Assembly: GCF_001429395.1 (NCBI RefSeq)
Contig: NZ_LMJT01000023.1
Coordinates: 141,631 to 205,630, forward strand
Length of the DNA: 64,000 nucleotides
Direction: 5' to 3'
Source: Allobosea sp. Root381
GTDB taxonomy: Bacteria > Pseudomonadota > Alphaproteobacteria > Rhizobiales > Beijerinckiaceae
Numbering within the stretch: the first letter of the stretch is position 1; every line of letters starts with the position of its first letter. Under the pieces are notes generated by a model. That model was not told the origin of the DNA, made no database searches, and saw only the letters and a program-made list of their open reading frames with translations. Position numbers and translations under genes: made by a program. Shown here in pieces: positions 28,524 through 37,526 of this stretch.

Positions 28524-29762
28524 ATGAACGCGCTGGCGAAGCCCTACGACGTCTCCTTGATCCGCAAGGATTTCCCGATCCTGTCGCGGGAGGTCTACGG
28601 CAAGCCGCTGGTCTATCTCGACAACGCAGCCTCCGCCCAGAAGCCGGAGGCCGTCATCGAGGCAATGACGACGCTGATGCGCGAGAACTACTCCAACGTC
28701 CATCGCGGCCTGCACTACCTCGCCAACGCTTCGACCGAAGCCTATGAGGCGGCTCGCGAAAGCGCGCGGCGCTTCCTCAATGCGGCGCATCTGGAAGAGA
28801 TCGTCTTCACGCGCTCGTCGACGGGTGGCTTGAACACGGTCGCATCGTCGCTCGGCCGGCATCTGAATATCGGTGAGGGCGACGAGATCATCCTCTCGAT
28901 CCTGGAGCACCACTCCAACATCGTGCCCTGGCACTATTGGCGCGAGCGCCATGGCGCCGTCATCAAATGGGCGCCGGTGGACGAGGATGGCAATTTCCTG
29001 ATCGAGGACTTTGAGAAGCTGATCACGCCGCGGACCAAGGTGGTCTCGCTGACGCATATGTCGAACGCGATCGGCACCATCATCCCGATCGCCGGGGTCG
29101 CTGCGATCTGCCGCGCGCAAGGCATCCCGCTCGTCGTCGACGGCAGCCAGGGCGCGGTGCACCTGCCGGTAGACGTGCAGGCGCTGGGCTGCGACTTCTA
29201 CGCCTTCACCGGCCACAAGACCTATGGGCCAACAGGCTCCGGAATCCTCTGGGGCCGCAAGGAGTGGCTCGACAAGCTGCCGCCCTACGAAGGCGGCGGC
29301 GAGATGATCGTGACCGTCACCGAAGACACCGTCACCTACAACGATCCGCCGCACCGCTTCGAATCCGGCACGCCGGCGATCGTCGAGGCCGTGGGGTTGG
29401 GTGCTGCGCTCGACTACATGATGGCGCTGGGCCGCGAGAACATCGCCGCCCATGAGGCCAGGCTCGGCGCCTATGCGATGGAGCGCCTCGGCGAGATGAA
29501 TTCCATCCGCATCTTCGGCAAGGCGAGGGACAAGGGAGCCATCGTCGCCTTCGAGATGAAGGGGGCCCATGCCCATGACGTCGCGACGGTGATCGACCGC
29601 GCCGGTGTCGCAGTCCGTGCCGGCACCCATTGCGCCATGCCGCTTTTGGCACGATATGGGGTGACGTCGACCTGCCGGGCCTCGTTTGGCCTCTACAATA
29701 CGCTGGAAGAGGTCGATCGGCTTGTCGAAGCCTTGCGCAAGGCCGAGAGCCTGTTCGCCTGA
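28524..29762 (+). CDS. sufS: Cysteine desulfurase SufS (group II)
   Basis: Second sulfur-donor enzyme of the locus, 412 residues. PLP binding: DNAASAQKP near the start and Lys in FTGHKTYGPTG. The catalytic Cys is in VRAGTHCAMPLL in the short, ordered loop typical of group II enzymes, which usually need SufE or SufU for activation. No sufE is in the window. It starts three bases after the tautomerase gene and is followed by sufT after 16 bases. Confidence 0.97.
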   Translation: MNALAKPYDVSLIRKDFPILSREVYGKPLVYLDNAASAQKPEAVIEAMTTLMRENYSNVHRGLHYLANASTEAYEAARESARRFLNAAHLEEIVFTRSSTGGLNTVASSLGRHLNIGEGDEIILSILEHHSNIVPWHYWRERHGAVIKWAPVDEDGNFLIEDFEKLITPRTKVVSLTHMSNAIGTIIPIAGVAAICRAQGIPLVVDGSQGAVHLPVDVQALGCDFYAFTGHKTYGPTGSGILWGRKEWLDKLPPYEGGGEMIVTVTEDTVTYNDPPHRFESGTPAIVEAVGLGAALDYMMALGRENIAAHEARLGAYAMERLGEMNSIRIFGKARDKGAIVAFEMKGAHAHDVATVIDRAGVAVRAGTHCAMPLLARYGVTSTCRASFGLYNTLEEVDRLVEALRKAESLFA

Positions 29763-29778
29763 GTAGGATTGCAAAGCC

Positions 29779-30162
29779 ATGACCGACACCGTTGCCGACG
29801 ACCTGAAGCCCAACGCCCCGTCCATGGGCGCTGGCGCTGGCCTTCCTCCGGAGGAGATCGACCGCCTGACCGACGACATCGTCGCAGCGCTGAAGACGGT
29901 CTACGACCCGGAGATTCCGTCGGACATCTATGAGCTCGGGCTGATCTACCGCGTCGACATCGCCGATGACCGGCAGGTCACGATCGACATGACCCTGACG
30001 GCGCCGGGCTGCCCGGTCGCGGGCGAGATGCCGGGCTGGGTCGAGAATGCGGTCGGCACCGTTGCGGGTGTTGCGTCCGTCACCGTCAACATGACCTTCG
30101 ACCCGCCCTGGGACCAATCGCGCATGTCCGACGAGGCCCGCGTCGCGCTCGACATGTGGTAA
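29779..30162 (+). CDS. sufT: SufT (MIP18/DUF59 family)
   Basis: Fe-S maturation factor of the MIP18 family, 127 residues. The DUF59 core is VYDPEIPSDIYELGLIYRVDI and TLTAPGCPVAGEMPGWVENAV, with the conserved Cys in APGCP. The first ~25 residues are a variable low-complexity leader. SufT family members help deliver clusters to targets such as aconitase or lipoate synthase, which matters here because lipA is in the same window. It is the last gene before a hairpin terminator. Confidence 0.94.
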   Translation: MTDTVADDLKPNAPSMGAGAGLPPEEIDRLTDDIVAALKTVYDPEIPSDIYELGLIYRVDIADDRQVTIDMTLTAPGCPVAGEMPGWVENAVGTVAGVASVTVNMTFDPPWDQSRMSDEARVALDMW

Positions 30163-30170
30163 GCAAGGCT

Positions 30171-30190
30171 GGGCGTTTCGACGCCCCTTT
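30171..30190 (+). terminator. UUCG-loop hairpin after sufT
   Basis: Stem GGGCGT/ACGCCC (30171-30176 with 30181-30186) closed by a TTCG tetraloop, followed by CTTT. It starts nine bases after the sufT stop. The T tract is short, so it may be a weak terminator or an mRNA-stabilising end. Confidence 0.6.
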
Positions 30191-30326
30191 CGCGTCGCAA
30201 TGACGGGTTGTCTTGCCGATCATCTGCGCTGATCGATCGCATCTGCGAGCTTCATTGTTACGCGGCGACGATTGATGGCATCAAAGTGCCGGGCCGTGCG
30301 GGTTTGCGCGCGGCAGGGAGACTGTC

Positions 30327-31214
30327 ATGCGCAAATTCGCTTTCGAGACCGTCGATGTCTTCACCGAGGAGCGCTTCGGCGGCAACCAGCTCGCAGTCTT
30401 CACGGATGCGCGCGGCTTGAGCGACGCCGAGATGCAGTCGCTCGCCGCTGAGATGAACTACAGCGAGACCACCTTCGTGCTGCCGGCAGAGGACGCCGCC
30501 AACACCGCGCGCATACGCATCTTCACGCGCACGCATGAGATGCCCTTCGCCGGCCACCCCAATGTCGGCACCGCCTTCGTTCTGGCGCGGCACGGGCGGG
30601 CGGGCGACGGCGCTTTACGCTTCGAGGAGATCGCGGGCCTCGTCGAGGTCAAGGTCTCGCAGGATGCGGCCGGCGAGGTGACGGGCGCGACCATCGCCGC
30701 GCCGCAGCCGCTCTCGACCGGCGTCGAACTGCCGGCTGAGGCAATCGCGGCCTGCGCCGGGCTCGCGCCATCCGATGTCGTCGTGGCGAACCACCGGCCG
30801 GTGCGCGCCTCGGTAGGCGTCTTCTTCGTTCTGGCCGAGGTCACAAGCGAGGCGCTGTCGCGCGCGACGCCCGATCTCAGCCAGTTTCGCGCGATTCGGG
30901 ATGCCAACCCTGGCCTGGAGGGCCGGTTCTCGCTCTTTATCTACGCCCGCGACGGCGCCACGATCCGGGCGAGGATGTTCGCGCCGATCAGCGGCACCTG
31001 GGAGGACCCGGCGACCGGCAGCGCCAGCGCCACGGTCGCCGCGTTGCTGCTGTCGCTCGATGGCGGCGACAGCGCGGCCTTCACGTTGACGCAAGGCGTC
31101 GAGATGGGGCGCCCCAGCTTGTTGCGGCTGACGGCGAGCCGCGGAGCGGACGGCATCCGCGCCACAGTCGGCGGCTCCTGCGTGCCTGTGTTCCGGGGCG
31201 AGGCGCTGCTGTAG
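30327..31214 (+). CDS. PhzF-family isomerase/epimerase
   Basis: A 295-residue member of the PhzF/diaminopimelate-epimerase-fold family; substrate unknown outside phenazine producers. The start is FAFETVDVFTEERFGGNQLAVF, the catalytic Glu is in NYSETTFVLP (about residue 47), and the second half has WEDPATGSASATVAALLL, the family's C-terminal signature. GCAGGGAGA precedes the ATG. It sits on the suf strand but after the hairpin and 164 bases of gap, so it is probably a separate unit. Confidence 0.9.
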   Translation: MRKFAFETVDVFTEERFGGNQLAVFTDARGLSDAEMQSLAAEMNYSETTFVLPAEDAANTARIRIFTRTHEMPFAGHPNVGTAFVLARHGRAGDGALRFEEIAGLVEVKVSQDAAGEVTGATIAAPQPLSTGVELPAEAIAACAGLAPSDVVVANHRPVRASVGVFFVLAEVTSEALSRATPDLSQFRAIRDANPGLEGRFSLFIYARDGATIRARMFAPISGTWEDPATGSASATVAALLLSLDGGDSAAFTLTQGVEMGRPSLLRLTASRGADGIRATVGGSCVPVFRGEALL

Positions 31215-31242
31215 GTACGTAGAATCGGGTTCAGCTGAACGC

Positions 31243-31279
31243 GTCATCCCGGATATTCGCTGCGCTGCTTGTCCGGGAC
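31243..31279. repeat. REP-like palindrome
   Basis: GTCATCCCGGA at the left faces TCCGGGAC at the right across a GC-rich centre. It lies between the convergent phzF-like and YjbR-like genes. Confidence 0.55.
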
Positions 31280-31300
31280 AACGCGCGCTGTGGGTCAACG

Positions 31301-31678
31301 TCAGCAGGAACTGCTCCTGCCGTCCAGCCCCAGTTCCGCCCGCAACCGCTTGGTCAGCCCCGCTGCCACCAGCCTGTGGCTCTCGCGCAGATAATCCTGG
31401 AGCGCATCGTCCGGCATGGCCTCGTCGCTCAGGCGCTGGATCCAGCTCATGCCGCGCGAGGCGAGATAGGGGGCGGGGCGCAGGCCCGGCTGCTCCTTCA
31501 GGATGTCGAAGCTCGTCCAGGAGCATTTGAAGGTCACCGATAGCGCCACGCCGTCATCCGTGCGGGCGATGGCGAAGACCTTGTCGCCGATCTTCCAGAC
31601 ATGGGCGCCGCCCCATTGCACCACCGCATGGGTCGCGGGCAAGGCGGCGCAGAAGGCGTTGTACTCGTCGAGCGTCAT
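31301..31678 (-). CDS. MmcQ/YjbR-family protein
   Basis: A 125-residue protein with the YjbR cyay-like fold. I start at ATG 31678 (MTLDEYNAFCAALPATHAV), with GAGG seven bases upstream. Family features are the N-terminal helix, WGGAHVWKIGDKVFAI, CSWTSFDILKEQPGLRPAPYL, and the conserved SWIQRL segment. Function is unknown; the fold suggests nucleic-acid binding. It follows the dehydrogenase gene after 24 bases on the same strand, so the two probably share a transcript. Confidence 0.85.
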   Translation of the reverse strand: MTLDEYNAFCAALPATHAVVQWGGAHVWKIGDKVFAIARTDDGVALSVTFKCSWTSFDILKEQPGLRPAPYLASRGMSWIQRLSDEAMPDDALQDYLRESHRLVAAGLTKRLRAELGLDGRSSSC

Positions 31679-31702
31679 GGCAGGCCTCGCCGGCAAGCGC
31701 CC

Positions 31703-32776
31703 TCAATAGCTGTCGGCGTCGATGCCGTGATCGGCGGCGGCCGCCTTGATCTGGGACCAGGTCTCGTTGTCGAGCGGAATGCCGCTGGCCGCCCGCTCGA
31801 CCCGTAGCGCGCGTTCCTTGTCGCCCGGTGCCAGCACGGGATTGGAGGTGTCCTGCGGCTTGGCAGCGCGTACGAAGGCGAGGTAGCTCTCGATGCGGCT
31901 CTTGCGGAGTTCGGCATCCGGCTCGAGCCGGGCGGGGTCGATGAGGATGCCGAAGAGCGAGTTGATGATCCAGCTCTTCGCCGGCTTCTCGTCGATGCGG
32001 GCGGCCCCCATCAGCCCGGCCGAGAGCAGCTCCGCGATCAGCGAGAGGCCGGCGCCCTTGTGGTCGCCGAAGGGCAGCAGCGCGCCGAGCGGCAGGTCGG
32101 GAATCGCAAAGGGGAAGACGTGCTTCGGCTCGGTCGTCGGGCGTCCCTCGCCGTCGATGATGTAGCCGGGCTGCACCTGCTCGCCCTTGTTGAAGGCGAC
32201 GCGGGCCTTGCCATGGGCCATGCGGCTGGTGGCGAAATCGAGGATGATCGGATCGCCGTCCGGTACAGGAATGCCGATCGCATGCGGGTTGGTGCCGAAG
32301 CGCGCTTCCTTCGCCGCATGCGGCGCGACGATCGGCGGGCGGCCGGCGACATTGACCCAGAACAGCGAGATCAGGCCGTGTTCTGCGGCGGCCTCGGCAT
32401 AATGGCCGATGCGGCCGATATGGTGGGCGTCGAGCAGGTTGAGGATCGCGACGCCGCCCGTCTTCGCCATCGCGGCCGCCTGCTCGACTGCGTTGCGGGC
32501 GGCGGGCTGGCCGAGCGAGACGCCGGCATCGACGATCAGGAAGGGCGCCGCATCGAGGCGCGTGGTCGGCCGCGAGGCCGGAGAGAGATTGCCGTCCTTC
32601 AGCGCCTGAAAATAGAGCGGCAGCATGCCGACGCCGTGGCTGTCGTGACCGCTGAGATTGGCGAGGACCAGGTGATGCGCGGTCTCGTGCGCTTCCTGCG
32701 GGGACCAGCCCGCCTTGACGATCATGTCCCGGACAAGCGCGTCGAGCGAGTGGGGGCTGTGGGTGCGATAGGCCAT
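31703..32776 (-). CDS. Malate/L-lactate dehydrogenase-family oxidoreductase
   Basis: NAD(P)-dependent 2-hydroxyacid dehydrogenase of the Ldh2/AllD group (malate, lactate, ureidoglycolate and related substrates; the substrate cannot be set from sequence). I start at ATG 32776 (357 residues, MAYRTHSPHSLDALV); an upstream extension would be Cys-rich and unlike the family. Visible are SGHDSHGVGMLPLY with the catalytic His, NLLDAHHIGRIGHYAEAAAEHG, and LDFATSRMAHGKARVA. It is divergent from sufA and upstream of the YjbR-like gene. Confidence 0.9.
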   Translation of the reverse strand: MAYRTHSPHSLDALVRDMIVKAGWSPQEAHETAHHLVLANLSGHDSHGVGMLPLYFQALKDGNLSPASRPTTRLDAAPFLIVDAGVSLGQPAARNAVEQAAAMAKTGGVAILNLLDAHHIGRIGHYAEAAAEHGLISLFWVNVAGRPPIVAPHAAKEARFGTNPHAIGIPVPDGDPIILDFATSRMAHGKARVAFNKGEQVQPGYIIDGEGRPTTEPKHVFPFAIPDLPLGALLPFGDHKGAGLSLIAELLSAGLMGAARIDEKPAKSWIINSLFGILIDPARLEPDAELRKSRIESYLAFVRAAKPQDTSNPVLAPGDKERALRVERAASGIPLDNETWSQIKAAAADHGIDADSY

Positions 32777-32964
32777 GATGGGAGCTTCGCCAGAAGTGCT
32801 TGTTTGCCGGAACATCACAGTGCATGAGCCGGCAGCGCATGCAACCTGCGACGCGGAAGGGGCAGCCTGCGCCCCGACATCTCGACGTTTCGGTCGGCAA
32901 TCCCTATGTTGTGCTCTGCAATCTTGCTTCATCGGGCCTTGAACCCGATCGAGGAGGGACGGAC

Positions 32965-33348
32965 ATGTTTTCGATACCCGGCCTGAAGGTCGTCTCGCTC
33001 ACGGACGCGGCCGCGGCCCGCATTCACGAGATCATCGCGAAGTCGGCGGGGCTGGAGCCTGCGCTGGGCCTGCGCGTCGGCGTCAAGAAGGGCGGCTGCG
33101 CCGGGATGGAATACACTTTCGAGATCGCGCGCGAGGTCCGCAAGGGCGACGAGGTCGTCACCGAGAAGGATGCGACGGTGATCGTCGACGCCAAGGCGGT
33201 GCTGTTCCTGCTCGGGACCGAGCTCGACTTCAAGAGCGACCGCTTCTCCTCAACTTTCGTCTTCAACAACCCGAACCAGGTCTCGGCCTGCGGCTGCGGC
33301 GAATCGGTCGAGATCAAGCCGCATGCGGAAGCGGTGGCGGCGCATTGA
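32965..33348 (+). CDS. sufA: A-type Fe-S carrier SufA
   Basis: Carrier of the HesB/IscA family that takes clusters from SufBCD to target enzymes. I start at ATG 32965 (127 residues, MFSIPGLKVVSLTD), with GAGGAGGGA upstream; a longer in-frame opening to 32800 lacks support. The three cluster-binding cysteines are present: GGCAGMEY and the C-terminal ACGCGES. In rhizobial suf operons sufA normally follows sufT directly. Here it is about 2.8 kb away with its own upstream region, so it is separately transcribed and lacks an obvious Irr box. Confidence 0.95.
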   Translation: MFSIPGLKVVSLTDAAAARIHEIIAKSAGLEPALGLRVGVKKGGCAGMEYTFEIAREVRKGDEVVTEKDATVIVDAKAVLFLLGTELDFKSDRFSSTFVFNNPNQVSACGCGESVEIKPHAEAVAAH

Positions 33349-33377
33349 GGCGGCCGTCCGGCGTGGCTGGACAAAAA

Positions 33378-33473
33378 CGTCATTGCGAGCGCAGCGAAGC
33401 AATCCAGGTAGGACCGGGTTGAACCGTTCGGCGCGCTGGATTGCTTCGTCGCTTGCGCTTCTCGCAACGACGG
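33378..33473. repeat. Dispersed ~96-base palindromic repeat, copy 1
   Basis: Inverted arms CGTCATTGCGAGCG...GAAGCAATCCAG and CTGGATTGCTTCG...CGCAACGACGG with a short variable centre. A diverged second copy of the same length is at 59703-59798. It fills the gap between convergent sufA and the GGDEF gene. Confidence 0.78.
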
Positions 33474-33480
33474 CGAGCGC

Positions 33481-34584
33481 TCAGGCGACGCGGGTCGTCG
33501 TCTCGATTGCGTCCTCGGTGACGGTTCGGTTGCGGCCGGTACGCTTGGCCAGCATCAGCGCCTGGTCGGCGCGGTCCGTCATCGAGGCAGCCGTATCGCC
33601 GCGCGCGTAGCTCGCGACGCCGAGCGAAATGGTGATGCGGCCGAGATTCTCGTTGGTCGAGCGCTTGACCAATTCGCGCGTCAGCAGAGCCTGTCGAACC
33701 GTCTCGGCGCCGAACTTGCCGGCAATCAGATCGGCATCGGGCAGGATGATCGCGAATTCCTCGCCGCCGAAGCGGGTGATGATGGCCTTGTCCTTGAACT
33801 TGTCCTTCATGGTGCGCGCGACGAGGCGCAGCACCTGGTCGCCCGTGAGATGGCCATGGGCGTCGTTGAACTGCTTAAAGAAGTCGATATCCGCCATGAC
33901 CAACGCGAAGGGCTCGCGCCGGAGCGTCGCCTGATCGATCGATTTCTGCAGCATCTCCTCGAAATGGCGGCGATTGGCGAGACCGGTCAGCGGATCGGTG
34001 AGAGCCTCGGCGCGCGTCGATTCCAGCGCCTCGCGCAGGTTGCGGATCTCGTTGGAGCTGTCGCGGAGCTGCGCCTCGAGCTTGGTCTTGCGCGTCACTT
34101 CCTCGCGAGTCGACAGCACCAGTGCCTCGACCCATTCGCGCAGTTTCTGCCGGTCGGCCGGCGGCGGCACGTCCTCGGACATCGCGCTGAGGCGACCATG
34201 ATAGCGCTCGCTCGAATCGAGCGCCTTGTCGACGAGCGCCATGAGCCCGTCGATCTCGCCCAACACCTGCAGGCTCGTGCGCTCGGCATGGCGCGCGAGG
34301 CGCTCGGTTCCGATGAAGCGATCGTAGAGGCTGTCGATGTCGGCAGCGTCGATCTTGCCGTCGCCCCCCGTGATGATGGCGTTCATCGCCATGCTGACGG
34401 CCGGCATTTCGCCGCTCAGATGGGCGTACCAGACCTCGAAGGCACGCGGATAACTCGGCGAGCCATGCTCGCGCATGGCTGCGACCACGCGTTCGGCGAG
34501 ATCGCCTGATGGAAGGGTGGGCGCCTCGTGCTCGCTCATGCCATCGATAGTCCGAACGCGAGCATCCTCACGGCCGCCGGCCAT
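33481..34584 (-). CDS. Diguanylate cyclase (GGDEF), soluble
   Basis: Predicted c-di-GMP synthase, 367 residues from ATG 34584, chosen because GGAG lies five bases upstream. An ATG at 34539 is the alternative. The N-terminal ~190 residues are helical with no recognised sensor domain and no membrane segment. The GGDEF domain runs from about 200 (DPLTGLANRRHFEEML) with GGEEF in ITRFGGEEFAIILPD. The product-inhibition I-site RxxD is not conserved (KDKA at that position), so feedback control is likely lost. It is monocistronic. Confidence 0.93.
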   Translation of the reverse strand: MAGGREDARVRTIDGMSEHEAPTLPSGDLAERVVAAMREHGSPSYPRAFEVWYAHLSGEMPAVSMAMNAIITGGDGKIDAADIDSLYDRFIGTERLARHAERTSLQVLGEIDGLMALVDKALDSSERYHGRLSAMSEDVPPPADRQKLREWVEALVLSTREEVTRKTKLEAQLRDSSNEIRNLREALESTRAEALTDPLTGLANRRHFEEMLQKSIDQATLRREPFALVMADIDFFKQFNDAHGHLTGDQVLRLVARTMKDKFKDKAIITRFGGEEFAIILPDADLIAGKFGAETVRQALLTRELVKRSTNENLGRITISLGVASYARGDTAASMTDRADQALMLAKRTGRNRTVTEDAIETTTRVA

Positions 34585-34726
34585 GATAGCTCCGATTAAA
34601 AATCGAAGCGGGACATCCTGTCCGTCTCGACGGCGGCATGCGCCCCTCCACGGCCGAGGTTCGCTCACCCCGCCCGCGCTGCTGACCCTAGGCCATGCTG
34701 GTTAAAATGCCGTTGATAATGCGCGC

Positions 34727-36268
34727 TTATCCAACGCGTACAGGGCGGAGCAGGAAGGCGGGCACATGGTCGCCGAGCCCCTTGACCTTCGGCCCGTCAT
34801 CATCGTCCCGGCGCCTCGGTTCCGGCCTGGCGGTGCGCGGTTCCGGCGTACGCTCCGGCTTTGGAGCCTGTGTGACCGGTGCGGCCCCGGCGGCGGGAGT
34901 CGCCTCGCCACGGATCTTCGTGCGCGTCGGGCCGTCCGCAGCGGGACGACGCCGGCGCTGTGCGGAATCATCTTCCGAGGCCGGTCGTTCGACCCGGATC
35001 GGGCGCGGCGCCGTCTCCGGCTCGGAGCGCGGGCCACGCTCGGGGCGGCCTCGGCCGCCTGCGCGGCCGGAGCGTCGGTCGTCGCCACGCCCACGGCCAC
35101 CCGAACGTTCCTCGCGCGGCGCGCCGGGGGGGAGATCATCGAGGCCGCTGCCTTCCTGCCAGGTGATGGCCTGGCCGGTCAGCTTCTCGATCGCCGCGAC
35201 GAGCTTCTCGTCATGGCGCGTCACGATGGTGAAGGATGCGCCCTCGCGGCCGGCGCGGCCGGTGCGGCCGATGCGGTGGACGTAATCCTCGGCATGGGTC
35301 GGTACATCGTAGTTGAAGACGTGGCTGACGGCGGGAATGTCGAGCCCGCGCGCCGCCACGTCGCTGGCGACCAGGATCGGGTTCTCGCCGGTGCGGAAGG
35401 ATTCCAGCGCCGCCATACGGGCGTACTGGTCCATGTCGCCATGCAGCGAGACCGCCGGGAAGCCGTGCTTCTGCAGGGATTTGTGCAGCGTCGCGACGTC
35501 GCGCTTGCGGTTGCAGAAGACGATCGCGTTCTGCAGGTCCTTGGCCTCCTTGATCAGCCGGCGCAGCGTGTCGCGCTTCTCGAAGTCCTGGCTGTTGGAG
35601 GCGATCAGCCGCTGCGTGATGGTCGTCGCGGCGGTGGCCGGGCGCGAAACCTCGACGCGGACCGGATTGTGCAGGAACTGCTCGCTGATGCGCGTGATCT
35701 CGGGCGGCATCGTCGCGGTGAAGAACAGCGTCTGGCGGGTGAAGGGGACGAGCTTGCAGACCCGCTCGATGTCCGGGATGAAGCCCATGTCCAGCATGCG
35801 GTCGGCCTCGTCGATGACGAGTAGCTCGACGCCGGTGAGCAGCAGCTTGCCGCGCTCGACATGGTCGAGCAGGCGGCCGGGCGTGGCGATCAGCACATCG
35901 ACGCCGCGGGTGATCTTGGCATCCTGGTCGCCGAAGGAGACGCCGCCGATCAGCAGAGCGACCGAGAGCTTCTGGTTGACGCCGTAGCGGGTGAAGTTCT
36001 CCTCGACCTGGGCCGCGAGTTCGCGCGTCGGCTCCAGGATCAGTGTGCGCGGCATCCGGGCCCTGGCGCGGCCGGTCTCGAGGATCGTCAGCATCGGCAG
36101 CGTAAAGGCCGCGGTCTTGCCTGTTCCGGTCTGGGCGATGCCCAGGACGTCCTTACGGGCGAGCACATGCGGAATGGCCTGTGCCTGGATCGGCGTGGGG
36201 TTGTTGTAGCCTGCGGTCGTGACGGCTGTCAGAACCTTTTCACTCAGGCCGAGTTCGGCGAATGACAT
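34727..36268 (-). CDS. rhlE: DEAD-box RNA helicase, RhlE-like
   Basis: ATP-dependent RNA helicase of 513 residues. Motifs in order: Q motif (YNNPTPIQAQAIP), Walker A AQTGTGKT, PTRELAAQ, GG in LIGGVSFG, DEAD in VIDEADRMLDMGF, TAT, then VASDVAARGLDIP and HRIGRTGRAGR. The core ends near 375. The rest (about 375-513) is a disordered, Arg/Gly/Pro-rich tail of the sort that binds RNA in RhlE proteins. RhlE functions in mRNA decay and ribosome assembly, especially in the cold. It is divergent from an alpha/beta hydrolase gene. Confidence 0.95.
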   Translation of the reverse strand: MSFAELGLSEKVLTAVTTAGYNNPTPIQAQAIPHVLARKDVLGIAQTGTGKTAAFTLPMLTILETGRARARMPRTLILEPTRELAAQVEENFTRYGVNQKLSVALLIGGVSFGDQDAKITRGVDVLIATPGRLLDHVERGKLLLTGVELLVIDEADRMLDMGFIPDIERVCKLVPFTRQTLFFTATMPPEITRISEQFLHNPVRVEVSRPATAATTITQRLIASNSQDFEKRDTLRRLIKEAKDLQNAIVFCNRKRDVATLHKSLQKHGFPAVSLHGDMDQYARMAALESFRTGENPILVASDVAARGLDIPAVSHVFNYDVPTHAEDYVHRIGRTGRAGREGASFTIVTRHDEKLVAAIEKLTGQAITWQEGSGLDDLPPGAPREERSGGRGRGDDRRSGRAGGRGRPERGPRSEPETAPRPIRVERPASEDDSAQRRRRPAADGPTRTKIRGEATPAAGAAPVTQAPKPERTPEPRTARPEPRRRDDDDGPKVKGLGDHVPAFLLRPVRVG

Positions 36269-36430
36269 CGATGGTTGCGCTTCTTCTGGGTCGGTGACAC
36301 GTGGCGGGATGACCTACTCAACCGCGACGCTGGCGCGACTTCTCATTCCTGCGCGCCTTCGGACCCGTGTGCATTGCAGAAAAAGCACGGCAAAGTCAAT
36401 AAACTAGGGCCTTCAGGAGCCATCCGCCTC

Positions 36431-37126
36431 ATGCATGAACCCCTTGTCCTGCTTCCGGGGCTAAGCTGCGACGCCGCGCTTTACGCTCCGCAATGGCCGG
36501 CACTCGCCTCCGGCCGCCCTATCCTGGTAGCCGAGCACGATCGCGACGAGAGCCTCCCGGCCATCGTCCGGCGCCTGCTCGCGGCCGCGCCAGATCGTTT
36601 TGCGCTCTGCGGCTTGTCGATGGGGGGCTATGTCGCCTTCGAGGTGATGCGGCAGGCGCCGGAGCGCGTGACGCGTCTCGCCCTGCTCGACACCAGCGCA
36701 AAGCCCGCGACGGCGGAGACGAACGCCCCGCGCGAGCAGATGATCGCGCTGGCGCAGAAGGGCGCCTTCGATAATGTGACCACGCTGCTCTGGCAGAAGC
36801 TCGTCGCTCCACAGCGGCTCGCCGACGAGCCACTGCGGCTTTGCGTGCGCGCCATGGCGGAGCGGATCGGCGCGGACGGATTCGTGCGCCAGCAGCACGC
36901 GATCATGGGGCGCCCGGATTCGCGGCAGGGGCTGGCCGGCATAGCTGTTCCGACGCTGGTGCTGGTCGGCGAGGAGGATGAGATCACGCCGCCGGCGGAG
37001 GCGCAGGAGATCGCCCGGGGCATCGGGGCGCAGGCGCGGCTCGTCACCATCCCCGGCTGCGGCCATCTCTCGACGCTCGAAGCGCCGGAGGCTGTCACGC
37101 GCGAATTGCTGGCCTGGTTGAGCTGA
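36431..37126 (+). CDS. Alpha/beta fold hydrolase
   Basis: A 231-residue serine hydrolase, substrate unknown. I start at ATG 36431 (MHEPLVLLPGLSCDAALY), where the fold begins; the open frame upstream is unconvincing. Catalytic triad candidates are Ser in CGLSMGGYVAF, Asp/Glu in VGEEDEITPP, and His in GCGHLSTLEAPE. It resembles the esterase/lactonase-like hydrolases (COG0596). The 162 bases upstream are shared with rhlE and carry no repeat. Confidence 0.88.
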   Translation: MHEPLVLLPGLSCDAALYAPQWPALASGRPILVAEHDRDESLPAIVRRLLAAAPDRFALCGLSMGGYVAFEVMRQAPERVTRLALLDTSAKPATAETNAPREQMIALAQKGAFDNVTTLLWQKLVAPQRLADEPLRLCVRAMAERIGADGFVRQQHAIMGRPDSRQGLAGIAVPTLVLVGEEDEITPPAEAQEIARGIGAQARLVTIPGCGHLSTLEAPEAVTRELLAWLS

Positions 37127-37144
37127 GGCCGGATGAACCAATCG

Positions 37145-37396
37145 CTAGCGGGGCAGGGCGCAGGGGTCGAGCTTCGTCTCGCTCGCGGCCTTGCGCAGCG
37201 AACCGGTCACCATCGGATCGACGGCCTTGCCCGTTGCCGCCGCCGAGGCAACTTCGGCCAGGCGGTCTCGGTCAAGCTGGTTCGAGATAAGGTTTGCGGC
37301 GACGACTGAAAGCAGCGCGATCGCCGCGCCGGCCTTGGCGATGCCGGCCACCATGCTGCCGCGGTTGCTCTTCCAGAACAGATCGATGAGCCGCAT
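37145..37396 (-). CDS. Small single-pass membrane protein, unknown function
   Basis: An 83-residue protein (MRLIDLFWKSNRG start), with one hydrophobic helix (about 18-40) and a C-terminal, mostly soluble tail containing a single Cys near the end. I recognise no family. The start at 37396 is tentative; the frame stays open to 37495 and the ribosome site is weak. It converges with the preceding hydrolase gene, 18 bases between stops. Confidence 0.5.
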   Translation of the reverse strand: MRLIDLFWKSNRGSMVAGIAKAGAAIALLSVVAANLISNQLDRDRLAEVASAAATGKAVDPMVTGSLRKAASETKLDPCALPR

Positions 37397-37526
37397 CGGG
37401 CGTTCCCGCATCAGAAGGGGCGCCGTCGCCCCACCCCCGACAAGATGCGGCCATATCCGTAAAAAGATGGTTAGCGAAGCGTTGCGGCCAGGCACCGGAT
37501 CGCGATGATTCCGCCGCGATCACGCT

